Counted from the stretch's first letter, positions 53,975 through 64,000 are shown. The stretch is 64,000 bases of DNA from Blastocatellia bacterium (GCA_016705245.1 JADIYM010000016.1:1-64000); one strand, 5' to 3'. A program made the numbers and translations. The notes: a model not told the origin generated them from the sequence alone.

Positions 53975-54487
53975 ATGTCAAACGAACCGATCGTCTATCG
54001 ACTAGAGCATTCCACGGCAACGGTTGAGCTTGCGCTCGACGTGGAGCACCTGCACGTTGCGACATGCGGCAGAGGTCTTCTCGACAAGCCGAAGATCCAC
54101 GTCGTCGCGCCACCGGACGTTTCGGCGTTCGCGGTCGTGCCGACGATCGGAGCGCAGAATCTCGTCCGTCGCCCCGCTGGCGAGCAGCCGTACGACACGT
54201 CCTACGACGCGGAGTTCATGCTCGTCTTTCGGGTCGACGGCTCGACGGTGAAGCGTCGGATGTTCGTGAACAGCCAGAACCCGGACTTTCAGCGATTGCT
54301 CGCCGGGCTGTCCGAGAGATGTCCGACGGCGAGCCTGTTGAACCTCGATCCGGCGGAGGCTCGAAAGCGGATGGGTTTCGCGTCGCCGCGCTCGGCGGTG
54401 ATCGTGATCCTGTTCCTGCTGATCGGCCTGCCGATCTTCATCGCGATCCTTATGCTGGGGTACATGTTCCTTACCGAGTTCAAGTAG
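53975..54487 (+). CDS. Hypothetical protein with C-terminal membrane helix
   Basis: A protein of 170 residues from ATG 53975. About 135 soluble residues without a recognised domain (LEHSTATVELALDVEHLHV ... MLVFRVDGSTVKRRMFVNS) are followed by one strong C-terminal helix (AVIVILFLLIGLPIFIAILM). This tail-anchored layout is common in proteins of unknown function. A family C array lies just after it. Confidence 0.55.
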   Translation: MSNEPIVYRLEHSTATVELALDVEHLHVATCGRGLLDKPKIHVVAPPDVSAFAVVPTIGAQNLVRRPAGEQPYDTSYDAEFMLVFRVDGSTVKRRMFVNSQNPDFQRLLAGLSERCPTASLLNLDPAEARKRMGFASPRSAVIVILFLLIGLPIFIAILMLGYMFLTEFK

Positions 54488-54499
54488 GGAAAAACGGCA

Positions 54500-54759
54500 G
54501 ACCCAGAACCCCGAGCGAAGCGAGGGGCCGACCGTGGTCTCCTCGCATCGTGAGTTGTGAAGTCGGCCCGTCGCTGCGCTCCGGGTTCTGGGTCTTCAGT
54601 AGCTTGATCTCACGGCCCGTAAGAACGCGTCCCGTTTGACCCAGAACCCCAAGCGAAGCGAGGGGCCGACTGTGGTCTCCTGCATCGTGAGTTGTGAAGT
54701 CGGCCCGTCGCTGCGCTCCGGGTTCTGGGTCGCCAGTAGCCTGATCTCACGGCCCGTCC
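54500..54759. repeat. Hairpin repeat family C (two inverted units)
   Basis: The 367-bp gap between two plus-strand genes holds GACCCAGAACCCCGAGCGAA and its inverse, then a second near-identical pair from 54637. Between them are GTCTCCTCGCATCGTGAG and GATCTCACGGCCCGT words, the inverse of those in the 375-716 array. So this is the same element in the opposite direction. Confidence 0.8.
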
Positions 54760-54854
54760 AATCGCGGTCCCTTTGCCCGTCCACCGTCCGATGCGACAAT
54801 CCCGGAACTTCGTCCGTGCTGCTGCCGGACCGACCTGATAGAGGAGACCCAGCC

Positions 54855-55328
54855 GTGAGCACCTCGAATGAAGAGCCCGCCGTCGCCCTCGTTCCCATAA
54901 CCGCGACCAACTTTCGCCCCGTCATCGCGCTCGAGCTCGAGCCCGACCAGCGCAGCTTCGTCGCGACGAACGTCTATTCGATCGCACAGTCAAAGGTGGA
55001 ACCCTGGTGGGAGACCTTCGCCATCGAAGCCGGCGGCGAGCTCGTCGGCTTCGTGATGTTTGGCCTCGACCCCGACGACGGCATCCACTGGATCTGTCGC
55101 CTCATGATCGACAAGAACTTTCAGCGCCGTGGCTATGGCAGGGTGGCAATGCAGACTGTCCTTGCCGACCTCGACAGCCGAAACGGCTGCGACGAAATCC
55201 GGATAAGCTTCGCGCCCGAGAATCACAACGCGCGCACTTTGTACGAGAGCCTCGGATTCGAGGATCCGGACCTCATCATCGACGGAGAGGTCGTGCTCGT
55301 TCGGCAGATCCCGTCCCTCGATCGCTGA
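54855..55328 (+). CDS. GNAT acetyltransferase (spermidine/diamine-like)
   Basis: A protein of 157 residues from GTG 54855, which AGAGGAGACC precedes. The GNAT core reads GFVMFGLDPDDGIHWICRLMIDKNFQRRGYGRVAMQ (in parts), with the acetyl-CoA loop QRRGYG, and NHNARTLYESLGFE as motif B. The opening ELEPDQRSFVATNVYSIAQS is like the polyamine acetyltransferases PaiA/BltD. A polyamine substrate is inferred from that opening only. Confidence 0.8.
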   Translation: MSTSNEEPAVALVPITATNFRPVIALELEPDQRSFVATNVYSIAQSKVEPWWETFAIEAGGELVGFVMFGLDPDDGIHWICRLMIDKNFQRRGYGRVAMQTVLADLDSRNGCDEIRISFAPENHNARTLYESLGFEDPDLIIDGEVVLVRQIPSLDR

Positions 55329-55525
55329 GAGTGCGCTCGCAAGAACACTTCGCCGGACATCGTGTTTTGCGTCAGCACGGGTAACCGGTACGATTCGCGG
55401 CGGCCAGACGACGACGTCTTCGAATCCTGCCCGGGATTCCCGAGCTTCGCCGGTTCCCCTGAGCCGACCTCTCCCGGCAGACCTGGATCTAACCCGCGCG
55501 AATCGCCAGGCGCCTACCCGAGTCG

Positions 55526-58500
55526 ATGACACAACCCGGCGGCAAGAATCGGAACGGTGCCCGATCTACGAGGTGCAGCGGACGTCGAGAGCCCTCGGCG
55601 TCACTGCTGGTAGCCTCGATCCTCCTCACCGTCGCAAGCGGACTCGGAGGCTCCCCCGGCGGCGGCCCGGCCGCCGCCTCTCCGGGTGAATCTCGCGTCG
55701 CCGCGGGTTCGTATGCAACTACCGCAAAGTCCCGCGTGCGGGTCGAAGGGCGCGGCCCCAGACCATTTCGGCGACTCACGACGTCGAACGGACTGCCGCA
55801 GAACTCCGTCTACGCCGTCGTCCAGACTCGCGACGGATACCTGTGGATGGCGACCCTCGGTGGACTGGCGCGGTTCGACGGCACGACGATGAAGGTCTAC
55901 TCGCCGGCGACGAGCCCCGGTCTGGGCTCGTCGCGCCTGACGGCACTTTTCGAGGACTCCGCCGGCGCGTTGTGGATCGGGACGGAGGACGGCCGGCTCA
56001 TCCGGTACCTCGAGGATCGTTTCGAGACGTTTCCATCGGCGCACGAGGCGTCGACTATCATGGCGATCCGCCAGGATTCGACCGGCATCATCGCGCTCGC
56101 CGCGGTTGGCATAGTCCGGATCGAGGGACAGGCGGTCGTACCCCTCGACTTCACGGGGTTTGAGACCGTCGGCGTGAGGGCATTCGGATACGGCGCCGGT
56201 TTCGTCGCGAGGTCCGCCGACTCGAGAAAACTCGTGACGCTGGCCGACGGAGAGTTGCGAGTGATCGACGTCTTCGGGCTGACCGGGACACCGGCCGGCG
56301 CCTTCGCCTGTCAGGATCGCGACGGCGCCGTCTGGTTTCGCGCACAGTCCGGCACGTTGTGGCTGTGGCAGAACGGAGAAGCCCGCGAGGATCCGCTCGG
56401 CGTCGTCGTGCCGGCGCCAGCGCTACCGAGGCTGCGCGACCGACAGGGCCGGGTCTGGTTTGGCTCGTGGGAAGCGTCGTCGTCCGTACAGCCGGCGATT
56501 TTCGGACGAGTCGATAGCGACGGCTCGGTCATCCGATACGGCGCCGGAGACGGTTTCGACGGATCGGGCGGCGTCCTTCCAATACTCGAGGACCGTGACG
56601 ACACTATCTGGATCGGAACCCACACGGGAATCCTCTGGCATCTCGAGAATCTCGTCTCGTCGCTGACGGTCGTCGATGGCTTGCAGGACCGATCTGTCCG
56701 AATGCTCTTCGAGGACACGCGCGGCGGGCTCTGGATCGAGGCGAGAAACGGTCTGGAGCTCTGGAAGGACGGTCGACTGACACCGATGACGCTGCCGACG
56801 AGCGAGGGATATCGCCTGTTGAATCCCGCACTACTTGCAGCGACGGTCAACGTCCTCCCCGAGGATGCCAGAGCCCCGTTATTCCTGTCGTCGATCTGGG
56901 CCGCGATCGAACGACCCGACGGCGATATCTGGTTCGGAGTCGACGGTGGAGTAGTCGTTTTCAGCAATGGCAGGTTCACCCTAGACCGGCTCAACCACTC
57001 AATCTCGGATCTCCAGGTCAACGCTCTTCTCGAAGACCGATCCGGAACGATCTGGATCGGCGCGAACACGGGTATCGCGCGATGGCGGGACGGCACCGTG
57101 ACATGGCTGCCGGCCGCGGACGGTCGCCGCGTCTCGACGGTCATCTGCCTGCTCGAAAGGCGGGACGGCACGGTCTGGTGTGGTACACGAAACGGACTGT
57201 TCGAGATCCGCGACGGAACTCTCGCGCCTGCGAGCACTGGTTCCGAGGTCCTGGCCAGGACGATCGTCCGTTCGCTCCACGAGGACGAACGCGGCGTCGT
57301 GTGGGCCGGAACCTACGACGAGGGCCTGTTCCGGATCGATGGCGATCGGACGGACCACCTCGGTACCGCGCACGGGCTCTTCAGCGACGGGGTCTTCGCG
57401 ATCCTCTCCGATCCGCGCGGGTTCTTCTGGATGAGCTCGAACCAGGGAGTCTCTAGAGTGTCGCGCCAGGATCTCGACGACTGCGCGCTCGGACGCCGTC
57501 CGTCCGTTACGAGCATCCCTTTCCGAACTGAGGACGGCCTCCCGAGCAGCGAATGCAACGGCGGCTTCCAGCTCTCCGGCTATCGACGGCCCGGCGGGGC
57601 ATTGTGCTTCAACACCCAGGGCGGCATCGCGATAGTCGACCCGTCACTCGAGAAGGCCGATCCGAAACCGCCGCCCGTGTTCATTCTCGGCGCGCGGCGC
57701 GAGCACGAGCCGGCGCCGTCGTCGGGCCAGATCGACGTTCCTCCCGACGTCCTCTCGTTCGAAATCGACTACGGCGCGGCAAGCACGTTCCGGCCCGAGC
57801 TCGTCACGTTCCGGTATCGTCTCGACGGCCTCGATGAGCGCTGGACCGAAGTTGGATCGCGCCGCACGGCTTACTTCAGTCGAGTGCCGCCGGGCGACTA
57901 CGAGTTCGTCGTGACGGCCGCCAACGCCTTCGGTGAATGGAACGACGTCGGTGCGCGCGTACGCGTCGTCGTGAAGCCGCCGTTCTGGCGGACGTGGTGG
58001 TTCGCGGCGCTGGTCGTGCTCGCGCTCGCGGGGCTCGTCCGTGCCGGCTTCGCGATTCGCGTCGCACGCGTCCGTCGCACTTTTCTCGAGGATCAGCAGA
58101 GGCGCGAGCGTACCGCCGCCGAGCTCGAGGAACGCGTCCGGGATCGCACGCGCGAGCTGGAGATCGAGGTCGCCGAGCGCCGGCGGGCCGAGGAACAGGC
58201 ACGGACGGCCAACGAAGCCAAATCCGTCTTCCTCTCGAACATGAGCCACGAGTTGAGGACTCCGCTCAACGCCGTCATCGGGTTCGCCCAGCTCCTCTCG
58301 CGCAGTCCGCGGTTCGGTCCGGATGAGAAGAAGAAGGTCGAGATCATCCAGAACTCGGGCGAGCATCTGCTCACGCTCATCAATGACGTCCTGTCCATCT
58401 CGAAGATCGAGGCCGGACACGTCACGATCGTCGATGCGCCGTTTCAGCTCTAGCGAATGGTCTCGAGCGTCGTCGACCTCATGCGTCATCGAACGGACGC

Positions 58501-59623
58501 GAAGGGCATAGGACTCGAAGTGATCATCGGTGAAGGCGTGCCCGAGGTGGTCTCGGGTGACGAAGTGAAGCTTCGGCAGGTGCTGCTCAACGTGATGGGG
58601 AACGCCGTCAAGTTCACGCCGTCCGGTGGTGTGCTGCTTCGCGTGGACTGGAGTTCGGAAGTCGAGTCCGGGCGCGCAACCTTCGAGGTTCGCGACTCGG
58701 GTGTCGGAATCGCCGCGGACGAGTTGCCGTTGCTGTTTCACCCGTTCAGCCAGGCGGAGGCAGGACGTTCGTCGAGCGAGGGCACGGGCCTCGGCCTCGT
58801 CATCAGCCGTGCCATCGTGCGGATGATGGGAGGCGAGATGACCGTGGAGAGCCGGAAGGACGAGGGCACGACGGTCACGTTCCACGTCCGCCTGCCGCGT
58901 TCCGACGCGCCACTGCCGGAGCGACGCCGTCGGCGCGTGGTCTCTCTGGCCCCGAACGAGCAGAGGCGGCGAATCCTCATAGTCGATGACGTTGCCGACA
59001 GCCGGCTGCTTATGCGCGAGATTCTCGAGGGCGTCGGGTTAGAAGTCCGCGAGGCATCGAATGGCCGTGAGGCGGTAGACGTCTTCGACCTCTGGTCGCC
59101 GCGGTTGATCCTGATGGACGTACGGATGCCCGTGATGAACGGAGCTGAGGCGACGCGTCAGATCCGTCGGCGAGCCGAAGAGCTCCATCCCGGATTCAGG
59201 CCAACAATCGTTGCTCTGACGGCAAGCGTGTTCGACAGCGACAGCGAGCTGCCGCTCAATCCATGGTGGGACGAGGTCGCAACGAAGCCCATCCACCAGG
59301 ACACGATCTTCGAATTGCTCGAGCGCCACCTCGGGACGCGATTCGTCTACGAGGAGGACGACGATCCGTCACTCCGACCTGAGCACCGGAGAGGAACGGC
59401 GCTTACGTCGGAACGGCTCGCGGAGCTCCCGACCGACGTGTTCGACGAGTTCTTCGACGCGATCCGGATCGGCAACGTTCAGGCGGCGACAGCCGTCGTC
59501 GGTGCCATCCGGCGGCACGACGCGGCCCTGGCCGACGCCGTCGAGTCGGCGCTCTCCAACTACGACGTCGAGACGATCGCGGAGGCGCTCGAGCGGGCCC
59601 GGGCGCAGCGAGTACAGCCGTAG
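55526..59623 (+). CDS. Propeller-type hybrid sensor histidine kinase, interrupted by one in-frame TAG
   Basis: A reading frame of 1365 codons. Export signal (about 27-43); two-component-regulator propeller repeats (DGYLWMATLGGLARFDG, AGALWIGTEDG, TIWIGANTGIARW) to about 700; Y_Y_Y-like domain (FRYRLDGLDERW); membrane helix (WWFAALVVLALAGLVRAGF); HisKA with NMSHELRTPLNAVIGF (His908); ATPase (VMGNAVKFTPSGG, RDSGVGIA, GTGLGLVISRA); receiver with phospho-Asp1198 in LILMDVRMP; and a helical C-terminus (DALADAVESALSNYDV-like). Codon 976 is TAG (58451-58453), between HisKA and the ATPase, in the same frame on both sides. No shift is needed, so one base substitution explains it. If real, the truncated protein has no ATPase and cannot signal. 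Confidence 0.8.
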
Positions 59624-59652
59624 CCCGATCTCAGGCGCCGTTGCGTCGCGCC

Positions 59653-60090
59653 TCAGCTCTTCGGCGCGGGGCGCTCGGCAACAACGCGCAGTGCGTTGAC
59701 CTTGAGGAACCGCTTCCCGCCGTCCGTCCGTACCGTGCCCCGGATTTCGACTTCCCTGGCGACGTAAGCGAGAAAGTCCTTGTCCTTCATCTCGAACGCG
59801 CCGCGCTCGAGGATGACGAGCTCCGCCTTGCCGTTCGACCAGACGGCAATCGACTGCGTGATGTCGCGTTTGGAGCAACGCGCCGCGCATTTCATGTCGC
59901 CATCGGTGCCGTAGGGATGCGCGATCCGATCCTCCTGCTCGCCCCAGCATGCCGTGCAGACGACCTGTCCGGTCATCGTGACCTCGGCGGTGTCGTCGGC
60001 GCTCGAGACGGGTACGGCGGCGATGGACACAACAATAAATGTAATCGCGGCGAGCGAAAGCAGGGTTGGACGAAGGACGTGCTGGATCAC
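59653..60090 (-). CDS. Small exported protein with two CxxC-like motifs
   Basis: A protein of 145 residues from GTG 60090 (GAGGAGCC upstream). Signal peptide (LLSLAAITFIVVSIAAVPVSSA), then EVTMTGQVVCTACWGEQEDRIAH and DGDMKCAARCSKRD (paired Cys motifs) and a beta-rich OB-like remainder (VEIRGTVRTDGGKRFLKV). It looks like a periplasmic metal- or heme-binding protein; I do not recognise the family. It converges with the hybrid kinase gene. Confidence 0.55.
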   Translation of the reverse strand: MIQHVLRPTLLSLAAITFIVVSIAAVPVSSADDTAEVTMTGQVVCTACWGEQEDRIAHPYGTDGDMKCAARCSKRDITQSIAVWSNGKAELVILERGAFEMKDKDFLAYVAREVEIRGTVRTDGGKRFLKVNALRVVAERPAPKS

Positions 60091-60190
60091 GGGCGGCTCC
60101 TCGAAATGAAATCGGCGATTGACCGCAATCATGCACGGCGTTCGATCGGAGTGCCAGCGCGTCTCCGCGCCATTGCGTCTCCGCGAGTCC

Positions 60191-60245
60191 TTTGCGTCCT
60201 TGCGAGAAACTCCTACTCGAGACAGGTTTCTCGCAAAGGCGCAAA
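60191..60245. repeat. Hairpin repeat family A (variant)
   Basis: TTTGCGTCCTTGCGAGAAAC faces GTTTCTCGCAAAGGCGCAAA around TCCTACTCGAGACAG. It lies between the 3' end of the DinB-like gene and the 5' end of the small exported gene; both read leftwards, so it can terminate the DinB-like gene. Confidence 0.75.
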
Positions 60246-60269
60246 CACGCAGAGTCGCTGGCCGCGCTG

Positions 60270-60767
60270 TTACATTCCAAGCGCCTTGCGCACGAGCGCC
60301 ATCTGGCCCGTGTGGTAGGCGTTGTGCTGGATCACGCCGACGACCATCGCGGCAAACGTCACGCCGGTGCCGAGCGCCTGCGCGCGCGCATCGCCCACCA
60401 TCGCTGTCCATCGATCGGCGTCGAATGCGGCCATTCGCTCACTGAGCTCCGCGGCTGCCGCCTGGAACCGCCGCTGGGCTTCGACCCATTCGGATTCGGT
60501 CCCCGCGGCCGGCGCCGGCCAATCGCCGTCCGGCGGCGGCGACGGCGCGTGTCCCTCGAGACGCCTCGCAACCTCTTCCATCCATCCTGTGGAGTGCAGC
60601 AGCAGCTCCCAGACCGAGTGAGCGTAGCCTTCGACGTGGCGAGAAGCGGTGGTTGCATCGAGTCCGGACAGGACATCGGCGGTCGAAGAGCCGTACCACG
60701 CGTCTCCCGACGCGCCGGCGGACAGGATTTCTCGTGCGGCTTCGGTGTCGAGCATGGAGCGCAGCAT
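60270..60767 (-). CDS. DinB-like metal-binding four-helix protein
   Basis: A protein of 165 residues of the DinB/YfiT superfamily. His ligands appear in YAHSVWELLLHSTGW and VIQHNAYHTGQMALVRKAL, the three-His pattern of the family. Members include thiol S-transferases and nucleic-acid-stress proteins; the substrate is unknown. ATG 60767 or the ATG four codons later could be the start. Confidence 0.8.
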   Translation of the reverse strand: MLRSMLDTEAAREILSAGASGDAWYGSSTADVLSGLDATTASRHVEGYAHSVWELLLHSTGWMEEVARRLEGHAPSPPPDGDWPAPAAGTESEWVEAQRRFQAAAAELSERMAAFDADRWTAMVGDARAQALGTGVTFAAMVVGVIQHNAYHTGQMALVRKALGM

Positions 60768-60930
60768 CGCCCCGAGTCGACGATGACGTCAATTCGGATC
60801 GGCGCGCCGGCAGTCGACAATTGCAGTCCGTGACGGACATCACCTTTGCCATCGACGCCCTGAAAAGGCCAGAATGTCCGCAGACGCCGGTGCGGTACCG
60901 TCAGCAGCCGTCCTGCGTTCCTCAACGCGT

Positions 60931-63143
60931 ATGCTCAAGCCAGGCACGGTCCTCCAGGATCGATATGTGATCGTCGACATGCTCGCCGAAGGCGGGATGG
61001 GCGAAGTCTATCGCGCCGAATACACGAACCTTCGCGGTCGCTACGTCGCCGTGAAGGCGTCGAAGATCGACTCGAGCAACGAAATGCTCCGCCGCCAGTT
61101 CGAGAAGGAAGCCGTCCTGCTCTTCGATCTCAAGCACGGGGCATTGCCGAAGGTCTTCGATCTCTTTGCCGACGAGCGTGGCCAGTTCCTGGTCATGGAG
61201 TTCATCGACGGGCGCGACCTCGCGAAGGTGCTCGAGGACCGCGGCGGTCCGATCGACCTCGCGACGGCGATGCACTGGGCCGACCAGTTGCTCGACGCGC
61301 TCGAATACCTGCACGAGCGCAATCCGCCTGTCGTCCATCGCGACATCAAGCCACAGAACATCAAGCTGACTGTCGACGGACGGGTCGTGCTGCTCGACTT
61401 CGGCCTCGCGAAGTCGACGGGCAGCCTGCACACGATGACGACGAAGAGCGTCCACGGCCACACGCCCGAATACGCGCCGATCGAGCAGGTGCACGGCGAA
61501 GGAACAGACGAGCGGAGCGACGTCTACAGCCTCGCGGCGACGCTCTACACGCTGCTGGCGTATCGTCCGCCGGCTCGCGCGCCGATGCGTGCCTCGGCTG
61601 CGCTCGAGGGTCGCCCGGATCCGCTCGTGCCGCTGCCGCAGATCAATCCCGCGGTGCCAGTTGCCGTGTGGGAGGTCATCCAGTGGGGAATGTCGCTCAT
61701 GCGCGAGAAGCGGCCGAACACGGCGCGCGCCATGCGTAAGGCGCTGCACGACTCGCTGCGGGGAACGGGCATCCTTACGCAGCCGGCGAAGTCGCCGAGC
61801 GCCGGCGACCAGGGAGCGACCTGGGTCGAGAACACGGCCGAGCTCTGGCTCGGAAACACGAATCCGCAGGCTGGAGGCGGGGCAACCGACGGGCCTCGAG
61901 GCCACGCGCGGCCGACCGTGGCGCAGGAATCCGGCCACTCCGGTGCAGAGACGTCGTATTCGGCGCCGACGGCCGAAACGCTGATGTCGCCTGAGATGTT
62001 TGCGCGGACACAGTTGGACAATCGCGCCTACCAGCCTGAGTTCGGACCTGGCGAGACTGCGCTCTCGACTGAGATGCTCGGTAATCAGACCATCGTTGAC
62101 TTTCCAATCGATCGTCGCGCCGAGACACTTCCGCCTCCCGACGAGTTCGTCACGCACATTTCGACGCGCGATGCGATGACCGGCGTCGGGTTCTCGAAGG
62201 AATCGCCGACGGTCCCGATCAAGGACGTCGTCAACCGTGCCGCGGACACGATCGCCGTCGCCGCCGTTGATCCGCTTCGGACGCTCGAAACGCCGGTGAT
62301 GCCCGACACGCCGACGTCGCCGACGGATCGGGTGCTGGCGGCGGGCGCGCCGCGGGCGGTCGTTGCACAGGCCGTTCGTGTCGAGGAACCTGCCGAAAGC
62401 GCCGGATCCGGGCGATGGATCGTGATCGGTGCAGTGGTAGTCCTGCTCGCCGTCGCCATCGTGGCAGTTTTCGTCGTACTGCCGCGTCTTCGGCAGCCGT
62501 GGAGCCAGCCGACGACGACGCAGGTCTCCGAGCCCACCGCGCCGCCGGTGGCCGATAGTCCCGTGAACGAGCCTGCTCCGGTCGCGGCTCCGGTGGAAGT
62601 TCTGCAGTTTCGCATCGAGACCATGACGGGTGCGCCGTTGCCGGTCGCGAGCGGAGCCTTCCCGGCCGACGCCGATTTCCGGATCCGGTACACGCCATCG
62701 CGAAACGGGCGGTTCTACGTGATAGTCGTCAATCCGGACCGAACGCAGACGGTGTTCCTGTCAGATCAGCCCGCCCCGCAGGCCAAGGTCGCGACGAACG
62801 AGGTTCGTGCCGGAATGGAGTACACGTTCCCGGGTCCGGAGGCCTATGTGGTTCCAGACCGGAACCGAGCGTCTCCTGCTCGTCTTCGCCTGACGGCGCA
62901 ACTGTGCCGCCGGCCGTCACCGGCCCCGCGCTGAAATCGCTGCCCGCCGACATCGCGACGACGCTCCTGGAGCAGGCCGGTGCCGCATCCTCGAAATTTG
63001 CATGGGGACGCCGAGGCGACGCTTTCGCCGTGCGGACCATCTCAGGTACGGCGGACGACGGACTCATCGTCCTCGACGTGAACGACATTTCCAGGACCAC
63101 GGTCGTGTTTAACGATGCTGATCAGAAGCCTCAGACGAAGTGA
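60931..63143 (+). CDS. Membrane Ser/Thr protein kinase with periplasmic DUF4384-like domain (two frameshifts)
   Basis: A protein of about 737 residues. The kinase has MLAEGGMGEVYRAEY, YVAVKASKID, HRDIKPQNIKL, LLDFGLAKST and DERSDVYSLAATLYTLL. A disordered linker, one membrane helix (WIVIGAVVVLLAVAIVAVFVV) and an outer domain with FRIRYTPSRNGRFYVIVV, like DUF4384, follow. The frame changes near 62854 and 62891 (ERLLLVFA and DGATVPPAVTGPALKSLP lie in the other two frames); each fits one extra T. The last frame ends at 63143. ATG 60931 begins next to the kinase; ATG 60874 would add 19 residues. The next gene starts inside its end, so they form an operon. Confidence 0.8.
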
Positions 63144-64000
63144 TCAAACTACGGGCGGCCGCTCGATCGTAAGCGCAATGCTGACGCTCGCGCTGGCTCT
63201 GGGCGTTGCCGCCGGGCCCGCATTCGCGCAGGGCGGACTCGGACCGCGACCGCCGAAGCCCGAGCCCAAGCCGGCGCCGAAGCCGGAGCCCAAGCCGGCC
63301 CCGAAGCCTCGACCGCCTTCAAAGCCGACGCTCGGACAGGTGTTCGGCGAAGACCTCGGCGACGGGGCGCGGATCGAGCTCGTCTACATCACGCCAGGCT
63401 CGTTCGCGATGGGCTCGCCGACGGGTGACGACGACGACAAGACGGTGCACGGGGTGACGCTCACGCGACCGTTTCTCATCGGGCGGTACGAGGTGACGCA
63501 GGCGCAGTGGACTGCGGTGATGGGCTCGAACCCGAGTTATTTCACGGGCGATCCGACGATGCCGGTCGAAAACGTCACGTTCAACGACATCCAGGCCTTC
63601 CTGTCGAAGCTCAATGGCCAGACCGAGGGCGGCTGGCGGCTGCCAACAGAGGCCGAGTGGGAATACGCGTGCCGCGCGGGGACGATGGGCGAATATGCGG
63701 GCGAGCTCGTGCCGATGGCGTGGTTCGATGCGAACAGCGACGAGACGACGCATCCGGTGGGCGGGAAGAAGCCGAACGCGTGGGGCCTCTACGACATGCA
63801 CGGCAACGTGTGGGAGTTCTGCTCGGACTGGTTTGGCCCGTATTCGGCGGATCCACAGACGGACCCGACGGGGCCGGAGAGCGGTTCGGAGCGGGTGTAT
63901 CGCGGCGGAAGCTGGAACTTCTTCAGCAGGTTGTGCCGGTCGTCGTTCCGGGATGCTTACGCGCAGGACGTGAAGTTCAACGACCTGGGCTTCCGGTTGG
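63115..64000 (+). CDS. Exported formylglycine-generating-enzyme (SUMF1)-like protein (3' end off window)
   Basis: An open frame from ATG 63115 (or ATG 63178) to the window edge. Signal peptide (MLTLALALGVAAGPAFAQ), then a Pro/Lys linker of PKPEPKPAPKP units, then the FGE-sulfatase fold: LVYITPGSFAMGSPTGDDDD, RYEVTQAQWTAVMGSNPSYF, WRLPTEAEWEYACRAGT, GLYDMHGNVWEFCSDW, YRGGSWNF and NDLGFRL. It overlaps the kinase gene by 29 bp. Kinase plus FGE-like pairs are common in bacteria with many STPKs; such FGE domains often bind proteins rather than oxidise Cys, so the activity is uncertain. Confidence 0.85.
   Translation, partial: MLIRSLRRSDQTTGGRSIVSAMLTLALALGVAAGPAFAQGGLGPRPPKPEPKPAPKPEPKPAPKPRPPSKPTLGQVFGEDLGDGARIELVYITPGSFAMGSPTGDDDDKTVHGVTLTRPFLIGRYEVTQAQWTAVMGSNPSYFTGDPTMPVENVTFNDIQAFLSKLNGQTEGGWRLPTEAEWEYACRAGTMGEYAGELVPMAWFDANSDETTHPVGGKKPNAWGLYDMHGNVWEFCSDWFGPYSADPQTDPTGPESGSERVYRGGSWNFFSRLCRSSFRDAYAQDVKFNDLGFRL

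Noticed and set aside
60922..62157. Minus-strand open frame of 411 codons
   Set aside because: Antisense to the membrane kinase gene; no motifs.

Overview
The window is GC-rich bacterial DNA (no computed value, but GC dominates throughout) with about 55 protein genes on both strands, no rRNA or tRNA gene that I can see, and many hairpin-forming intergenic repeats. The mix of a giant serine/threonine-kinase fusion, a propeller-type hybrid histidine kinase, a kinase next to a formylglycine-generating-enzyme-like protein and multi-copy intergenic hairpins suggests Acidobacteriota. That is inference from gene style; no phylogenetic marker gene is present. At least twelve genes-breaking indels, mostly one base in G/C runs, indicate an uncorrected long-read or draft assembly, so several broken genes below are probably intact in the cell.  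Region 1 (1-25 kb) is mixed housekeeping and regulatory DNA: an ImuA-like RecA-fold gene, two tandem dCTP-deaminase-like genes (the second lacking the catalytic Glu), rmuC, an M61 peptidase, a methyltransferase fused to GDWxGDG repeats, a TlpA-type thioredoxin, and an 873-residue protein with the layout of a TOTE-type primase-helicase in which every catalytic motif has been replaced. Next come ric (scdA) with a divergent Crp/Fnr regulator and a TGAC-N4-GTCA box between them, ridA, a 1479-residue kinase/ATPase/TPR/peptide-binding fusion, ilvE and a divergent lrp-type regulator.  Region 2 (25-33 kb) has small enzymes, a HerA-like ATPase, a remnant of an HD hydrolase and a RepA-type replication initiator. 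Upstream of the initiator lie about twelve same-orientation 15-16 bp iterons, a plasmid-type origin. A ParA gene, a small ribbon-helix-helix-like partner and reiterated upstream sites (a candidate centromere/operator) lie at 50.9-52.6 kb. Together these suggest that the window comes from a chromid or large plasmid, or from a chromosome with an integrated or alternative replicon.  Region 3 (33-50 kb) lies between the replication and partition modules and is a copper/heavy-metal resistance island: an OmpR-type regulator and sensor kinase, a CusCBA-type efflux operon, two exported dual-specificity-phosphatase-like proteins (one fused to PepSY-like sequence), and on the minus strand a MerR-type regulator, CopZ-like chaperone, CopA ATPase and membrane cupredoxin behind a promoter with the 19-bp spacer typical of MerR targets. 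A small Met-rich membrane protein and a DUF302 protein follow. ArsR and ArsI-like genes lie just beyond the partition locus.  Region 4 (54-64 kb) holds an acetyltransferase, a propeller-type hybrid histidine kinase interrupted by one in-frame TAG, a small secreted Cys-motif protein, a DinB-like protein, a membrane serine/threonine kinase and, running off the end, a secreted formylglycine-generating-enzyme-like protein.
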